A stretch of 64,000 nucleotides of DNA, from NCBI GenBank assembly GCA_017622235.1, contig JAGARN010000004.1:1-64000 (forward strand), in the 5' to 3' direction. The position numbers and the translations under genes were made by a program. The notes under the pieces are model-generated. The model had not been told where the DNA came from, ran no database searches, and saw nothing but the letters and a program-made list of their open reading frames with translations. The first letter of the stretch is position 1. Each line of letters starts with the position of its first letter. Source of the stretch: Spirochaetaceae bacterium. GTDB taxonomy: Bacteria; Spirochaetota; Spirochaetia; Treponematales; Treponemataceae. Below are positions 63,401-64,000 of this stretch, piece after piece.

Positions 63401-64000
63401 TATTACCCGCTACGTCAAATACTACAACATGAATTTCTATAGGACCGTCTGGAATGTTATTAGACTTAACACTAGCGTCCCAAGTGTAACTGTTAGAAGT
63501 TTTTTGGTAGCTTTCTACCATACCATCGCCGTCACTGTTTTCTGACTCAGAACCGTCGTTATTTTGTTTTTCGCTTGAACGATCTACAACCATACCATAA
63601 ACGAATTCTGCCTCTTTAAATTCTGTAGAGCAAGATGGTGTAAATGTTACAGTGCCACCAGACACATCTGTAATCGAACGATACACACCGCCAATCTTTA
63701 CAAGACCACCTTTGCGAATATTGTCGTTTCCAGAAACGCCAGCATAGGTTAAAGTATCTGAAGACGTTTCGATACCACGCTCCACTGTAGCAGTATAAAG
63801 CACAGGTAGTCCATCTTCGTTTATATACACTTGCCCCTCTGTTGCATTTGCAACTGTAATATCTGTACGATTTTCTTTTCGGTTTTCTCCGTAAAATTCC
63901 ATTACATTGTAAATACGATTTCCATCTTCACCAGTTCGTTTGAAATAGAACACTAGCTTATCAAAACCGCTACCTTCTTCCGTTACTTTTCCAGAAACAG
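60498..64000 (-). CDS. Giant Ig-like/beta-propeller exported protein, partial
   Basis: The frame is open through the window edge (VSGKVTEEGSGFDKLVFYFK upstream of a GTG at 63953), so the N-terminus is missing; more than 1166 residues are visible. The first two-thirds have Ig-like or Big-type strands (SNNIPDGPIEIHVVVFDVAG, VSGKITFRGEAYDDVRLSS). The last 400 residues carry repeated blades of sialidase/BNR-like type (VDKLGGIHVAAYDGSNANLM, VAVVSSEGATVDDTVVVVWY). Asn/Ser/Thr/Gly-rich and poor in Cys. Co-transcribed with the next giant gene (16-nt gap). A surface-exposed binding protein is inferred. Confidence 0.7.
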   Translation of the reverse strand, partial: VSGKVTEEGSGFDKLVFYFKRTGEDGNRIYNVMEFYGENRKENRTDITVANATEGQVYINEDGLPVLYTATVERGIETSSDTLTYAGVSGNDNIRKGGLVKIGGVYRSITDVSGGTVTFTPSCSTEFKEAEFVYGMVVDRSSEKQNNDGSESENSDGDGMVESYQKTSNSYTWDASVKSNNIPDGPIEIHVVVFDVAGNSRHGFVESNVSNNRPRITSVKLGTDLSGNGSFEDYEYDEFFVNLNSDGTGNTAYGIEIWDLDTASWKEGVSAWTVKNKLSVIPKFVGGTAPMHYIFSKDVNGEKLTEAATSQSPVEFTESFVIENNVLGTEGEDASNVYRFSFWDSTEETSPGTDSQWTVLNATFKQDLTDDVAPTAVIDPLYWKSKDDNSLYENSRENGHIELSDDLLNTFNAANGVMDGDDKVSGKITFRGEAYDDVRLSSLWVSFGNFAFNNYVTNAGYGTNGVSGTLRQVAFFDTSSNTWVVPTATMAQDGWEFNIDKVVDADGNETDEYTGYFDQKGHQVEWTLSIDTSRIPTVAIADVKIIVAAVDHVNSSEQIANQNIQLDVVPYITGVETSLSKLKVNNPSVYNRTALGNYPVYENETVTISGFNLSGTSITITDSGEYSYVVNGISSLNNRNNNDAKGSFTGELSQDNYEDYAYNRQPNGDNNNLLTDDILFNVWQINSEAIPAISGRIEQPVMKINPLDGQITFAFKNGPLYFSMGGYNSTSYNNSTAYDYWAASYDMFTSIGYTVDALGNSYGVAAGGDINENEADNFCLWTSRWGTGQRSSRGSYDGSKALRLEKIAQKNNGVNDFLKNRIYSPAMATAVHDDATDLYMIYYDDMNSEIRFRAGRTNSTEKTNFGNFVDECTSSNPQNYSINNTVVLSDSTYCAGEYASVAVVSSEGATVDDTVVVVWYDATNLKLWYSYKTYTDANQLTGNVTKGQNGWQNAGFSQPIAVFGDMSNVGEYCKIAVDKLGGIHVAAYDGSNANLMYAYQSTYNSGNFNYCVVDSESIVGTEITLDVGLDSTGTLAIPYIGYYMTSAVKPKQAYLVKGIDRNNVDLIAGASSDVFTGAWEVSLIPTSSIVPNDHINIGVWKDNNGKVINSSTSSSLSRNEPLHNGTTNGYNSTSWGYCYGNGTANPVVSYQIKISTSGFIETAQMK

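Overview
The window reads as chromosomal DNA of a host- or gut-associated spirochaete, most likely the genus Treponema. The grounds are an AT-rich composition, a flagellar flgF-flgG-flgJ cluster, many SPII-type lipoproteins, a threonyl-tRNA synthetase without the N-terminal TGS domain, a type B-like M16 lipoprotein, a CheR with TPR repeats, and very large Ig-repeat exported proteins. This rests on gene content and protein style; no database search was possible.

Layout. 0-3.5 kb: the tail of a type I DNA methylase, sfsA, a ChaN/erythromycin-esterase-like lipoprotein, and a small XRE repressor divergent from a small lipoprotein with a consensus promoter. 3.7-16 kb: mostly minus strand, with an M16 lipoprotein peptidase, dps, a tocopherol-cyclase-like protein, a PreP-like M16C peptidase, the methionine importer genes metI and metN, and a Gfo/Idh/MocA dehydrogenase fused in frame to RNase HI; fthC lies among them on plus. 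16-21 kb: a visibly GC-richer block with groEL, a palindrome-rich spacer, a sirtuin, and an alpha/beta-hydrolase fused to an M15-like peptidase. 21-29 kb: translation genes (arfB-like, pth, gltX, asnS, thrS), a WYL regulator and a LysM lipoprotein. 29-31.3 kb: flgF, flgG and flgJ. 31.3-32 kb: a non-coding cluster of nested palindromes, with a related copy at 18.2 kb. 32-41.6 kb: a TtcA-like protein, an aldo/keto reductase, CheR-TPR, an unknown protein, pdxK divergent from pdxR, pncB, cls and rpmB. 41.8-50.6 kb: an unknown protein, lspA, NIF3, a membrane hydrolase-like protein, then a patatin/cysE/PurF-like/AEC operon. 50.6-64 kb: a degenerate HD-GYP protein, a putative outer-membrane protein, an unknown solute-binding-like protein, and two giant Ig-repeat exported proteins, the second running off the window.

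The most unexpected signals are these. (1) About ten genes have a plausible sigma70-type -10 box ending only 5-9 nt before the start codon and no Shine-Dalgarno sequence, which suggests widespread leaderless mRNAs. Several also have a TTGnnn -35 box at exactly 17 nt. (2) A composite element of about 245 bp built from three palindromes occurs twice around a separate hairpin of about 130 bp near 31.6 kb, and once more, diverged, near 18.2 kb. (3) There are two unusual protein fusions: dehydrogenase-RNase HI and alpha/beta hydrolase-M15. (4) The PurF-like amidophosphoribosyltransferase lacks the N-terminal Cys nucleophile. (5) Several inverted repeats sit on divergent promoters (groEL/oxidoreductase, pdxK/pdxR, XRE/lipoprotein) and look like operators.

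No tRNA, rRNA, CRISPR array, transposase or integrase was recognised.
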